Shown one piece after another: positions 31,192 through 39,676 of a DNA stretch of 40,061 nucleotides. The notes under the pieces are model-generated. The model did not search any database. It was not told where the DNA came from and saw nothing but the letters and a program-made list of their open reading frames with translations. This DNA comes from JAENVU01 sp031362155 (GTDB taxonomy: Bacteria > Actinomycetota > Acidimicrobiia > IMCC26256 > JAENVU01), in NCBI GenBank assembly GCA_031362155.1, contig JANLRZ010000041.1, forward strand, positions 1 through 40,061. The letters are read 5' to 3'. Each line of letters starts with the position of its first letter. Position 1 is the stretch's first letter. The translations under genes were made by a program, and so were the position numbers.

Positions 31192-31267
31192 CTGAACCTC
31201 CGCCGGTCCCTCGCCTCGAGGACCGTTCTGTTTGACCCCATCGGGGGCGGACACACCGGAAAACCGG

Positions 31268-31439
31268 CGGAACACGGCGGTGGTCCTGGCTCACGCCTTC
31301 GAACGGATCTCCCCGTTCTGACGCTCACAGTTGCGGGTCAGCGCCGGTCTCGCACCGGCTTCCTCCACCCTCCGAATCGGCCCGTAGCCGACCCGGAAGA
31401 GTCACGCCCACCATCCGGGGTTGGGCATGACCGTGTCCG
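31268..31439 (-). ncRNA. cobalamin riboswitch
   Basis: On the minus strand the core reads GGAAGCCGGTGCGAGACCGG, then CGCTGACCCGCAACTGTGAGC, then a B12 box GAGCCAGGACCACCGCC, all in the order and spacing of cobalamin riboswitches. The outer P1 stem is CGGACACGG (31439-31431) pairing with CCGTGTTCCG (31277-31268). Downstream, a GC hairpin at about 31225-31203 abuts the ribosome-binding site of the gene starting at 31191, so ligand could control translation initiation. It acts on the DUF4430-like gene, not on the divergent ECF operon. Confidence 0.9.
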
Positions 31440-31445
31440 AGCGGG

Positions 31446-31452
31446 CACCCTA
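31446..31452. promoter_or_regulatory. overlapping divergent -10 elements (riboswitch transcript and ecfT operon)
   Basis: Minus-strand TAGGGT (31452-31447) would start the riboswitch RNA a few nt before its P1 stem. Plus-strand CACCCT (31446-31451) ends 6 nt before the ecfT ATG at 31458, the leaderless spacing. The two hexamers occupy almost the same base pairs. Confidence 0.45.
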
Positions 31453-31457
31453 GGGGA

Positions 31458-32561
31458 ATGCATCGGCCCGCGGCAACGCCGCGACCCTTCCATTCAGTGG
31501 CGTGGTTGGTGTGGGCGATCGCGGCCGCGGCATCGGTGCAGCTCGCGCCGAGCCCGGTCTATGTCGCCCTCGTGGTGGGCATCTCCTGGGTGATGGTCGA
31601 AGCTCATGCACCCGATGGTCCATACCGTCAGGCCTTCCCTATCCTCGTCGGACTCGGCCTCGTGTTCGGCGTGTTCCGCGTCGCCATCGCGGCACTCACC
31701 ACCCACAACGGCCTCCACATCCTCTTCACCGTGCCCCAGGCCACGATGCCCGACATCCTCGGAGGGTTCACGGTCGGCGGGAGCGTCGAGAGCGACATCG
31801 TGTTGCAAGCCGCGGCGGTGGCGTTCACCGTCATCGGTGTGATGGCGGTCTTCGGTGCGGTCAACACGATCTGGTCCCACTACGAGTTGGTGCAGTCCAC
31901 CCCCCGATCGTTCTACGAACTCGGAGTGGTCGTGACCGTGGCCCTCGCGTACATCCCGTCCACGATCGAGTCGATGCGCGCCGTGCGCGAGGCTGATCGC
32001 GCGAGAACCGGTGGGCACGCCGTCAGGCGCGGACGGATCCTCCGGTCCATCCTGCCGGTCCTCGAACGGGGGATGGAGCGCTCGGTCGCGCTGGCCGAAT
32101 CGATGGACTCGCGCGGCTTTGGAATTCGCGGGCCCGCGCGCGCCGACGTGGAAGCCGGCTGGTGTGTACTGCTCGCACTCCTCGCGTTCGGCGTCGGTTT
32201 TCTCGCACTCATCGGCAACGGTGCGACGACCGCGTTGATCTGCGGGATCATCGGAACTGCGGCCCTGGTCGCGGGAGTATGGCGCAGTTCATTGGGCGTG
32301 CAACGACGCACGTATCGGCCGCGCCAACTTCAGGCCGCCGACTGGCTCCTGATGGGCGTGGTCGTCCTCAGCCCGTTGGCACTCGGGGTCTTGACCGCCG
32401 CCGACAACCCGACGCTCGCGTGGTACGCGAGTCCGGTGACCTGGCCCCGCTTCGATCCCATGGTCGCAATGGCGCTCGTCCCGCTCCTCGCTCCACTCGC
32501 GCGCCGCGCCAAGCTACATGCCGACTCCCCCGCGACCGAGATGTCGGCGGCGCACTCATGA
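31458..32561 (+). CDS. ECF transporter transmembrane component (EcfT)
   Basis: This 367-residue membrane protein has about seven or eight hydrophobic segments. The two coupling helices that contact the ATPases show their Arg-containing motifs: EADRARTGG near residue 178 and SMDSRGFG near residue 217. An N-terminal hydrophobic region (14-90) and a C-terminal membrane extension past residue 235 make it longer than the usual EcfT of about 260 residues. It couples ATP hydrolysis to toppling of the S component. ATG 31458 is favoured by promoter spacing; its stop overlaps the ATPase gene start (ATGA). Confidence 0.87.
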   Translation: MHRPAATPRPFHSVAWLVWAIAAAASVQLAPSPVYVALVVGISWVMVEAHAPDGPYRQAFPILVGLGLVFGVFRVAIAALTTHNGLHILFTVPQATMPDILGGFTVGGSVESDIVLQAAAVAFTVIGVMAVFGAVNTIWSHYELVQSTPRSFYELGVVVTVALAYIPSTIESMRAVREADRARTGGHAVRRGRILRSILPVLERGMERSVALAESMDSRGFGIRGPARADVEAGWCVLLALLAFGVGFLALIGNGATTALICGIIGTAALVAGVWRSSLGVQRRTYRPRQLQAADWLLMGVVVLSPLALGVLTAADNPTLAWYASPVTWPRFDPMVAMALVPLLAPLARRAKLHADSPATEMSAAHS

Positions 32562-34117
32562 CCGGCGGGCTCACTTACGAGGGCGTTTCCTTCGGCTACC
32601 CCGATGGCCCCACTGCCATCACCGACATCGACCTCTCGATCCCACCGGGTGACATTCTCCTCGTCGTCGGCACCTCCGGGTCGGGCAAGAGCACGCTGCT
32701 CCGCTGCGCGAACGGGCTGGTTCCCCATGCATCCGGTGGTCGCTTCCGCGGGTCGGTGACCGTGGCCGGCCGCAGTACACGGGCACACCCGCCGCGCGAG
32801 TTGGCCGATGTCGTGGGCTTCGTCCACCAGGACCCCGAAGCCCAGTTCGTCGTCGACCGCGTCGAGTCCGACATCGCATTCGGGCTCGAGAACCTCGGGG
32901 GCGACCCGATCGGAATGCGCCGTCGTCTCGAAGAGGTCATGGACGCACTCGGGGTGGCGCACCTGCGCGACCGCAACCCCACGACGCTCTCGGGTGGCGA
33001 ACGACAACGCTGCGCGATCGCCGGAGCCCTCGTGACCGCACCTTCGATCCTCGTGCTCGACGAACCCACGAGCCAGCTCGATCCGCAGGGCGCCGAGGAC
33101 GTGCTCGCCGCCGTCGCTCGGCTCAACGCGGATCTCGGCACCACGGTGGTCCTCGCCGAGCACCGACTGGAGCGCGCGGCCCCGATCGCCGACACCGCGG
33201 TGCTGATGACCGCGTCCCGCATTGATCGCGAACCCGCCGCACCCGAACTCGTGCTCGCCGAATATCCCGGCGCACCGCCGGTGACCCGACTCGGCCATCT
33301 CCTCGGTTGGAATCCGGCGCCGCTCACCGTGCGCGATGCCCGCCGGTGGGCGAGCATCGCGGAGCTCCCCGTGCCCAGGCCCCAGAGCGGGCCGACGTTC
33401 GGAGATTCGCTGCTCGCGGCCCGCGGTGTGGAGGTCCATCTCGGCGACGCCCCGATACTCCACGATGTCTCGATCGACATCCGAGCCGGCGCGGTGATCA
33501 CACTGCTCGGCCGGAACGGAGCAGGAAAGAGCACGCTGCTCCGATGTCTCGCGGGCCTCATTCCCGCCCGGCGCGGCACCATCGACGGCACGGCCCAGCG
33601 TGCGTACGTGCCCCAGGATCCGTCGAGCCTGCTGTTTCGTCCGACGGTGCGCGAGGAGATCGCGGAGACCCTGCGGCTCCTCGGGCGCCGCGACCCCGAC
33701 GCCATCGAACACTGGCTCGACACGCTCGGGCTCACACCACTCGCCGATCGCCACCCAAGGTCTCTGTCCGGCGGGGAGCGCCAGCGAGTCGCGATCGCGG
33801 CGGTCGCGGTCGGTGGTGCGCCCGTTCTGCTGCTCGACGAACCGACACGCGGTATGGACGCGGCATCCCGGCACGCACTCGAGCGGGCGATCGCTCGCCA
33901 CACGGACGCGGGTGGCGCCGTGGTACTCGCAACCCACGATGTGGAGCTCGCGGCTCGGTGTGCCCACGAGGCGGTCGTGCTCGGCGACGGCGAAGTCGTG
34001 GCCGCCGGCCCGGCGGCGACTGTGCTCGCGGATTCGCTCTTTGCCCCACAGATCGCCAAGGTGGTTCCCGGATTCCTCACCGTCGAACAGATCGCCGCCG
34101 CATTGGAACCGGCGTGA
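32558..34117 (+). CDS. ECF transporter ATPase, two ABC domains fused (EcfA-EcfA')
   Basis: This 519-residue protein has two complete ABC ATPase domains in one chain. The first has Walker A GTSGSGKST (38-46), Q-loop Gln91, signature LSGGERQR near 144-151 and Walker B ILVLDEP. The second has Walker A GRNGAGKST (318-326), signature LSGGERQR near 404 and Walker B VLLLDEP. Both switch His residues are present (AEHR, ATHD). It powers vitamin uptake as the A/A' pair of an ECF transporter, which in many bacteria is two genes. It overlaps both neighbours by 4 nt. Confidence 0.93.
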   Translation: MTGGLTYEGVSFGYPDGPTAITDIDLSIPPGDILLVVGTSGSGKSTLLRCANGLVPHASGGRFRGSVTVAGRSTRAHPPRELADVVGFVHQDPEAQFVVDRVESDIAFGLENLGGDPIGMRRRLEEVMDALGVAHLRDRNPTTLSGGERQRCAIAGALVTAPSILVLDEPTSQLDPQGAEDVLAAVARLNADLGTTVVLAEHRLERAAPIADTAVLMTASRIDREPAAPELVLAEYPGAPPVTRLGHLLGWNPAPLTVRDARRWASIAELPVPRPQSGPTFGDSLLAARGVEVHLGDAPILHDVSIDIRAGAVITLLGRNGAGKSTLLRCLAGLIPARRGTIDGTAQRAYVPQDPSSLLFRPTVREEIAETLRLLGRRDPDAIEHWLDTLGLTPLADRHPRSLSGGERQRVAIAAVAVGGAPVLLLDEPTRGMDAASRHALERAIARHTDAGGAVVLATHDVELAARCAHEAVVLGDGEVVAAGPAATVLADSLFAPQIAKVVPGFLTVEQIAAALEPA

Positions 34118-34998
34118 ACACCATCGCCCCTCCGAACCAACGGATCGGTACCGCGTCACTCGTGACTCGCGTGCAGCCCGTCGCGATCTACGCGCTCGTG
34201 ACGGTCATCGGCGTTGCGGCATTCCTGTACCCCTTCTGGCTCCCGAGCTCCGCGTTGCCGGACCAAGCCCACTCCGGGGACGCGCCGCTCGTCGCCGGGG
34301 TCATCGGTGCACTCGCCCTCACTGCGCTCCTCGTCGAGGTGCGTCGCGGTTCCATGACGGCGATGACGGTGGCAGTCCTCGGCGTCCTGGCCGCGTCCGA
34401 AGGACTGTTGCGGCTCATTGCGCTGCCGCTCGGCAACAACGCGTTCTACTTCTTCGTGATCCTCGCCGGCGTCGCGTTCGGCCCCCGATTCGGGATGCTG
34501 CTCGGCCTCAGCGCGATGGCCGTCTCCGCCGTGATCACCGGCGGTATCGGTCCGTGGTTGCCGTACCAGATGCTGGCGCTCGCCTGGCTGGGAGCGACCG
34601 CCGGGTGGTTCGGGCTCGTCACCCGTCGTTGGTCGCCGCGGGTCGAGGTCCTGGCCCTGGGCGCGTTCGGTTGGGCCTGGGGCTTTCTGTTCGGCGCGGT
34701 CATGAACTTCTGGTTCTGGCCCTACCAGCGAGACGGCGGCGACCTCTCGTGGGTGCCGGGGTCGGGGTTCGCCACGACGATCCGTCACTACTGGTCGTTT
34801 TACGTGGCGACGTCCTTCGCGAACGACGCCGCTCGAGCATTGCCCACTCTGATCCTGATCCTGCTCACCGGCACCGCAGTGCTGGCGACCCTGCGGCGGT
34901 TTGCCCACCGGCTCGAGCCGGTCGTCGAGTTCGTCGACGATCACGAAGTCGCACCAATCGACCGCGGAAGGAATACCGAGACACTCGGATCCGGTTGA
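34114..34998 (+). CDS. ECF transporter substrate-binding S component, probably for cobalamin
   Basis: This 294-residue membrane protein has about six to eight hydrophobic segments, including AIYALVTVIGVAAFLYPFW and the FFVILAGVAFGPRFGMLLG region. GPWLPYQMLALAWLGATAG and GWAWGFLFGAVMNFWFWP are typical of ECF S components of the CbrT/DUF6580-related type. Substrate assignment to cobalamin rests on the divergent B12-riboswitch gene, not on residues in this protein. GTG 34114 overlaps the ATPase stop (GTGA). The stop codon lies in a small hairpin. Confidence 0.8.
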   Translation: MNTIAPPNQRIGTASLVTRVQPVAIYALVTVIGVAAFLYPFWLPSSALPDQAHSGDAPLVAGVIGALALTALLVEVRRGSMTAMTVAVLGVLAASEGLLRLIALPLGNNAFYFFVILAGVAFGPRFGMLLGLSAMAVSAVITGGIGPWLPYQMLALAWLGATAGWFGLVTRRWSPRVEVLALGAFGWAWGFLFGAVMNFWFWPYQRDGGDLSWVPGSGFATTIRHYWSFYVATSFANDAARALPTLILILLTGTAVLATLRRFAHRLEPVVEFVDDHEVAPIDRGRNTETLGSG

Positions 34999-35015
34999 AG
35001 GCCGAGCTTCAACCG
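34992..35015. terminator. hairpin at the end of the ECF operon
   Basis: CGGTTGAAG at 34992-35000 and CTTCAACCG at 35007-35015 are perfect 9-bp arms around a 6-nt loop, overlapping the S-component stop (TGA 34996-34998). There is no U-tract. It may act as an inefficient terminator or a processing signal before the PNPOx-family gene, whose GGAG site starts 6 nt later. Confidence 0.5.
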
Positions 35016-35029
35016 AGCAGGGAGTCTCC

Positions 35030-35635
35030 ATGACCGATTTCTTCGACATCGCCGCGACCCCATCGGTGTTGGCACTCCAAGCACGCAAGGGATCACTCGG
35101 CCAGTACGTGAGCGAGGTCGGAACCGGCCCGGGCGCGCCCCACACGATCACCGACGACGAAGCCGAGTTCTTCAGCACGCGTGACAGCTTCTACCTCGCG
35201 ACCGTGAGCGAGACCGGCTGGCCCTACGTACAACACCGAGGTGGCACCGCCGGTTTCGTCACCGTGCTCGACCCACACACGATCGGCTGGGCGGAACGAA
35301 ACGGCAACCGCCAGTACGTCGGGACCGGCAACATCTCGGCCGACGAGCGGGTCGCGGCCATCTTCGTCGACTACCCGAGCAGGAGCCGGCTGAAGGTCTA
35401 CGGCCGCGCCACCCACCACCCCGACCCGGCACCGGAACTGCTGAGCGCACTTGGCGCCGACACGCTCCGCACTGACGGCGCGATCACCATCGAGATCCTC
35501 GCGACCGCGTGGAACTGTCAGAAGTACATCACGCCGCGCTTCACCGAGGATCAGGTCAACGCCGCGGTCCAACCGCTCGTCGCGCGCATTGCCGAACTCG
35601 AGGCCCAACTCGCAGCCGCGAACCGCACGACGTGA
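35030..35635 (+). CDS. pyridoxamine 5'-phosphate oxidase-family (FMN-binding split-barrel) protein
   Basis: This 201-residue protein has SFYLATVSETGWPYVQHRGG near residues 51-70, AERNGNRQYVGTGNISADERVAAIFVDYPSRSRLKVYGRA (split here into its two family blocks by GN) and a C-terminal helix ELEAQLAAANRTT. This is the PNPOx-like layout of short actinobacterial flavin/F420-binding proteins. The specific reaction is unknown; true pyridoxine-phosphate oxidase is unlikely because the C-terminal substrate-binding domain is missing. ATG 35030 has GGAG with a 5-nt spacer. It may be cotranscribed with the ECF operon, but a functional link is not evident. Confidence 0.8.
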   Translation: MTDFFDIAATPSVLALQARKGSLGQYVSEVGTGPGAPHTITDDEAEFFSTRDSFYLATVSETGWPYVQHRGGTAGFVTVLDPHTIGWAERNGNRQYVGTGNISADERVAAIFVDYPSRSRLKVYGRATHHPDPAPELLSALGADTLRTDGAITIEILATAWNCQKYITPRFTEDQVNAAVQPLVARIAELEAQLAAANRTT

Positions 35636-35682
35636 CCCGCCTCGCCTCGCCCTGCCCGACTTCGCGAGGAACATGCCGCTAG

Positions 35683-35688
35683 TAGGGT
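35683..35688 (+). promoter_or_regulatory. -10 element TAGGGT for the heparinase-like gene
   Basis: TAGGGT lies 29 nt before GTG 35718, giving a leader of about 20 nt that contains the GGGGG ribosome-binding site at 35709-35713. Confidence 0.45.
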
Positions 35689-35717
35689 GAAATGTTCGGT
35701 TTGATCCAGGGGGCGAA

Positions 35718-38216
35718 GTGGGACGGCTGCGCAGCACATGGATTCTGGCCGGACTCGCGGCGGCACTGCTGGGTACGGCATGCCGTGGGCCCTTCCCCGG
35801 CCACGGCCACCACGGGCACGGGCCCTGGACGCCACCTCCGCCCTCGATCCCGCCCGTCTCCGACCTCGCCCGCCTCGATCTCGCGCGGCCCCGGGTCGAG
35901 TTACGAGCGTCCGACATACCGATCGTGCAGCAACGCCTCGACCGAGCGCCCTACTCGACCTTGCTCTCACGCGCGGCGGTGAAGGTCGCCGAAGCGGCGT
36001 CGCCGTCGGCCGCCGATCAGGTGGAGTGCGGGCTCACCGCCAACATCGGCCGGGAGGAGGGGAAGGCACGAGCGGCGAAGGACCTCGCGTTCATGTACGC
36101 GGTCAACCGCACCTGGAGCACGACGAGCAACACCGTGGTGGAACCGACGCCGGCAGAACGGCAGGCGATCGGCGATCGCGCCCGCGACTATCTCGTGAAC
36201 TCGTGCATCACCAGCCGCATTCACATCCAACCCGATCGTGACATCAACACCTCGAACGAACTCACCCAGATGGCCCAGGCGTACGACACACTCGCGGGCG
36301 GCGGCTACCCGTTCGGCCCGAGCGAAACCACCATCATCGCCAACCTGGCAACGTGGACCGACGAGTTCTACCGGGACTACCAGCCGCTGCTCGGGTTCCT
36401 CACCAACAACCACGGCGCCAAAGGCGCGGCGGCGATCGGCACCGCCGCAATCGCACTGGCCGGCGCACCGGGCACCGACCCGGCCCAGATCAATCGGTGG
36501 CTCGACTACGGCTTGGTCAAAACCGAGGAAATCGTCCGCTCCACGATGGGCAGTTCCGACGGTGGCTACGGCGAAGGGCCGTTCTACTGGCGGTACACCT
36601 CGCAGAACGTGCTGCCGTTTGCGCGCGCCTACCACCATGTTGCCGGCGGAGCCGGCTGGGCCCGCGCCGACGGTTCCGTCGTCGCCGATCTCTGGACCGC
36701 GCCGTGGTTCACGGCGCTCGGCCGTTGGGAACTCGATCTCACCCGGCCGGACGGGACGCTCGTGCCCATCGACGACGGCAACGTCGATGACGCGTACTAC
36801 TTCGGGCTCCTTCCCTCCACCGACGCCAACGCGAGCGCGTACGCCTGGCGCTGGATGACGGTGCCGAACACGAGCGCCTCCCAGCCCTTCGAGTCGGAGG
36901 GCAACGTCGACCTCTCGACCGACCAGATCGTCACGTTCGACGACGCAGTCGTGGCCGCACCCCCGACCGGATCACCGAATCGCCTGCGAGGAGCGAGCGG
37001 CACTTTGGCGTTCCGGAGTTCATGGGCCCCCGATGCCATCGCCGCCTTCGTCCAGGCCGAACAGGGTGGAGCCCGCGGCTTCGGGCGCGCACCCGGCAAG
37101 CCGGGAGTCGGCTGGGCGGCACTGCACGACCACGCCGACCCGGGCGCGTTCCAACTCGACGCCTACGGCGAACGACTGATGCTCGATCCGGGATACATGA
37201 ACTACACGTGGAGTCAGCACGGCGCGCTGAGCAACCCGAGCGCGCACAATCTTGTGCTCGTCGGGCCCGCCACCGATCCGGAGTCCCCGGGCAACCCCAA
37301 CACCGCGAGCACAGTCGGCAGCGCGGCCCTGACTGCCTTCACCACCGACCCGAACGCCCCGGTGCCGGTCGATGGCGAGGCGACGGTCAGCAACGTGGTC
37401 GAGCGCCGCGGCCTCGCCGCGGCGACGGTCACCGCGGTCTACGGACGTGACCCGGGCGCACTGCCCCCCACCCCGCTCACCGCGAGTAGCTACTTCGAGT
37501 ACGAGTCGGCCGATTCCGCACGCGTCCAGCGCCGGTACCTCTTCGTCGACGGTCGCTACCTCGTCATCGCGGACACCGCGACCTCCGCAGCGGCCCGCCG
37601 GTTCTCGTGGCCGCTCCACGGCAACGGCGGCGGCCAGGACGGCATGACTCAACTGGTTCCGAGACTCAATGGCGGCGATCGCGCGGCGGAGTCGGCGTCG
37701 GCCATTCCCCCGACGCCCTTCGCCGCGAGCGGCGGTACGTTCGCACTCGACGCCGCTGGCGGCACCTGGTCGCGCGCGAGCGCGCGGGTGAGCACGGGCA
37801 TGGCATTCGACACCACCACGACACCCGGCGTCGCGACCTCACTCGGCCTGTATGAACAGCTCCACGGCCGCCTCGGTTCCAATACGGTGCTGACCACCAG
37901 CGTGCTGAGCTCCGCAGTCCGCGCCGCGTCGGTGATCTATCCGACCCCGACGAGCGATGCCGCGCCGACCATTACGAGGGTCGCGGCCGACGGCGCGGCC
38001 GTACTCCGAGTGGACGACCCGGGTCGCGGTCGCCAGATCCTCGTGATCACGGGGCGATCGGGTCGACCGATGACCAGGTACCCGAGCGCGTTGACGGGCC
38101 TGCCAGTCCCGATCACGACCGACGCCGAGATCGCCATCGTCGAAGTCGACCCGGCCGGTCGCGTCACCTTCCAATACCGCGAAGGCGGCACCCAACTCGA
38201 CTGCAAGCGACACTGA
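35718..38216 (+). CDS. heparinase II/III-like polysaccharide lyase, predicted lipoprotein
   Basis: The protein has 832 residues. A signal sequence with Cys22 after ALLGTA suggests a lipoprotein, though Gly at the -3 position is unusual. A His/Pro-rich linker (HGHHGHGPWTPPPPS) follows. The alpha-toroid half contains NNHGAKGAAAIGTAAIALAG and SSDGGYGEGPFYWRYT near residue 280. The beta-sandwich half has HDHADPGAFQLDAYGERLMLDPGY near residue 470, where His-x-His-x-Asp is the characteristic lyase feature. It would cleave uronic-acid polysaccharides outside the membrane. The sulfatase at 18962 has no visible link. GTG 35718 is set by the GGGGG site. Confidence 0.8.
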   Translation: MGRLRSTWILAGLAAALLGTACRGPFPGHGHHGHGPWTPPPPSIPPVSDLARLDLARPRVELRASDIPIVQQRLDRAPYSTLLSRAAVKVAEAASPSAADQVECGLTANIGREEGKARAAKDLAFMYAVNRTWSTTSNTVVEPTPAERQAIGDRARDYLVNSCITSRIHIQPDRDINTSNELTQMAQAYDTLAGGGYPFGPSETTIIANLATWTDEFYRDYQPLLGFLTNNHGAKGAAAIGTAAIALAGAPGTDPAQINRWLDYGLVKTEEIVRSTMGSSDGGYGEGPFYWRYTSQNVLPFARAYHHVAGGAGWARADGSVVADLWTAPWFTALGRWELDLTRPDGTLVPIDDGNVDDAYYFGLLPSTDANASAYAWRWMTVPNTSASQPFESEGNVDLSTDQIVTFDDAVVAAPPTGSPNRLRGASGTLAFRSSWAPDAIAAFVQAEQGGARGFGRAPGKPGVGWAALHDHADPGAFQLDAYGERLMLDPGYMNYTWSQHGALSNPSAHNLVLVGPATDPESPGNPNTASTVGSAALTAFTTDPNAPVPVDGEATVSNVVERRGLAAATVTAVYGRDPGALPPTPLTASSYFEYESADSARVQRRYLFVDGRYLVIADTATSAAARRFSWPLHGNGGGQDGMTQLVPRLNGGDRAAESASAIPPTPFAASGGTFALDAAGGTWSRASARVSTGMAFDTTTTPGVATSLGLYEQLHGRLGSNTVLTTSVLSSAVRAASVIYPTPTSDAAPTITRVAADGAAVLRVDDPGRGRQILVITGRSGRPMTRYPSALTGLPVPITTDAEIAIVEVDPAGRVTFQYREGGTQLDCKRH

Positions 38217-38268
38217 CCCGGCCGGTACGGCTGGATCTGGGGATTCCGCTACGGCGCGACATGAATGA

Positions 38269-39549
38269 TTACGAATTCTGGGCGCCCGTCGGTGAGCCCA
38301 CCACTGAGGCCGTCGAGACCCTGGATCCATCCGCGCTCTGGAACTGGTAAATGCTTTGGCTGACACTCGGGATGTCGTGTCTGGGGATCCGCAGCTGCCG
38401 ACCCACCGTGATGATGTATCGAAGCGTCGCGTCCGCGCACCGGATGGCCGCGCGGTGAGACATCCAGACGGTTTCCTCGCCGTGACGGCTCACACGGCGA
38501 ACCTTGAGTTCCACGAAGTCGAGTTCGCCGGAGACCAACCGCTCGAAGCTGACCCGGTCATCCGCAGCGTCGTCCGCATGGGTGGTGGACTCGAACAACA
38601 CTCCGGTCAGCATCTCGGCCGGGATGTCCGCACGTCTCGCGACTGCCTGGTTCACTGCGAGGACGCGCCGCTCGGGGTCCAGAACCGCGACCGACAGGTC
38701 GGTGTCGAGCTGATCGAGTCGCGCTTGGAGCTGTGCCGGCGATGGATGGACGTCCGGATCCATGGCCAGGTCACGGGCCAGGGCCGCGGCCAACTGCCGA
38801 CGAATCGCAAGGGCGTGCGCGACATCATCGGCCGTCGCGCAGAGCACGGAGACGTGCTCGCTGAGCTCGAGTGCGAACGCCTCGTCGGCATCGCTGTAGG
38901 GACGGTCCGGTGAATCACGGGTGAACGTGATGATGCCCTTCGCCAGCCCGTCGCGTTCGACTAACACGGAGAGCAGGCTCAATATCGGGTTGCGACTTAG
39001 ATGCTGACGCAAGTCAGGCCGGACCTGGTCACGCAACAGATCTTGAGGAACATGAGACAGCCGGATCACGCGCCGGCCCTTCGATCCATCCGCCGAGAAC
39101 GACGACGACCCCAGGATCGGCGGACCGATGGTGTCGCATGCCGCGGTCAACGTCGCCGCATGCGCCGGACTCTGGTGATCGAACGTCGTGAAATCAGTCG
39201 CACCGAACTCGTCGAGACAGGTCACGACACACAAGTCGCCCACGAGTTCGGCCCCGCGCCGAGCGACGAACGTTGCGACCGAACGCTTCGAAATGAACGG
39301 ATCGGTCGCCATCGCCTCGAGGGCCTCGATCACGTCCTCACGCGTCGTTTCCACCGCGTTCGGAATCTCGTCGAAGGGCGTCCCTCCGAGACGCGCCGCC
39401 GCGCGACGAGCCGCGAACTGCTCGATGGCGGCATCCGAAACCTCGTAACGACCGCCCAACCGCACTGCCGTCAGCGCACCTGTCCGCACCCACTTGTAGG
39501 CGGTCTGGTAGTGAACACCGAGTTGGCTCGCCGCTTCTTTCAGATTCAC
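38269..39549 (-). CDS. regulator with excisionase-type HTH, GAF-like and PAS-like domains
   Basis: The protein has 426 residues. Residues 1-45 form a MerR/excisionase-type winged HTH (LKEAASQLGVHYQTAYKWVRTGAL, then VRLGGRYEVS). About 75-245 is a GAF-like domain (RVIRLSHVPQDLLRDQVRP, LSLLSVLVERDGLAKGIITF, YSDADEAFALELSEHVSVL). About 275-400 is a PAS-like domain (LSVAVLDPERRVLAVNQAVARRADIP, and RRVSRHGEETVWMSH). No output domain other than the HTH is visible, so this is probably a one-component sensor-regulator. The ligand and targets are unknown. GTG 39549 has GGAG 8 nt upstream; the leader is about 60 nt. Confidence 0.72.
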   Translation of the reverse strand: MNLKEAASQLGVHYQTAYKWVRTGALTAVRLGGRYEVSDAAIEQFAARRAAARLGGTPFDEIPNAVETTREDVIEALEAMATDPFISKRSVATFVARRGAELVGDLCVVTCLDEFGATDFTTFDHQSPAHAATLTAACDTIGPPILGSSSFSADGSKGRRVIRLSHVPQDLLRDQVRPDLRQHLSRNPILSLLSVLVERDGLAKGIITFTRDSPDRPYSDADEAFALELSEHVSVLCATADDVAHALAIRRQLAAALARDLAMDPDVHPSPAQLQARLDQLDTDLSVAVLDPERRVLAVNQAVARRADIPAEMLTGVLFESTTHADDAADDRVSFERLVSGELDFVELKVRRVSRHGEETVWMSHRAAIRCADATLRYIITVGRQLRIPRHDIPSVSQSIYQFQSADGSRVSTASVVGSPTGAQNS

Positions 39550-39617
39550 GGGTCACTCTCCTTCTTGGGAGAACGCGAAGAATCACACTTCCGCACCCGG
39601 TCACGCCGGCCGGCGAT

Positions 39618-39623
39618 ACCCTA
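39618..39623 (-). promoter_or_regulatory. -10 element TAGGGT of the HTH/GAF/PAS regulator
   Basis: Minus-strand TAGGGT at 39623-39618 lies in an AT-rich pocket that also contains the palindrome CTTATAAG at 39627-39634, directly upstream of the hexamer. The palindrome could be an autoregulatory site. Confidence 0.4.
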
Positions 39624-39676
39624 AAACTTATAAGAATGATCTGCGAACCTCACGGTGTCCGCCGCTCTCGTGCTCG

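Noticed and set aside
31268..31457. Riboswitch as controller of the ECF transporter operon
   Set aside because: The conserved core and B12 box are only on the minus strand; the plus-strand reading does not give a cobalamin aptamer in correct order.
34992..35015. Hairpin as a riboswitch for the PNPOx-family gene
   Set aside because: It is a simple 9-bp stem with no conserved aptamer features; better read as a weak terminator or processing stem.
35692..35982. ATG frame starting MFGLIQGAKWDG before the heparinase-like gene
   Set aside because: It is out of frame with the lyase, has no domain, and ends inside it; the GTG 35718 frame gives a proper signal sequence and lipobox-like Cys.
18962..38216. 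Sulfatase and heparinase-like lyase as a glycosaminoglycan utilisation locus
   Set aside because: They are 15 kb apart with unrelated genes between, no SusCD or sugar transporter is nearby, and the sulfatase lacks a signal peptide.
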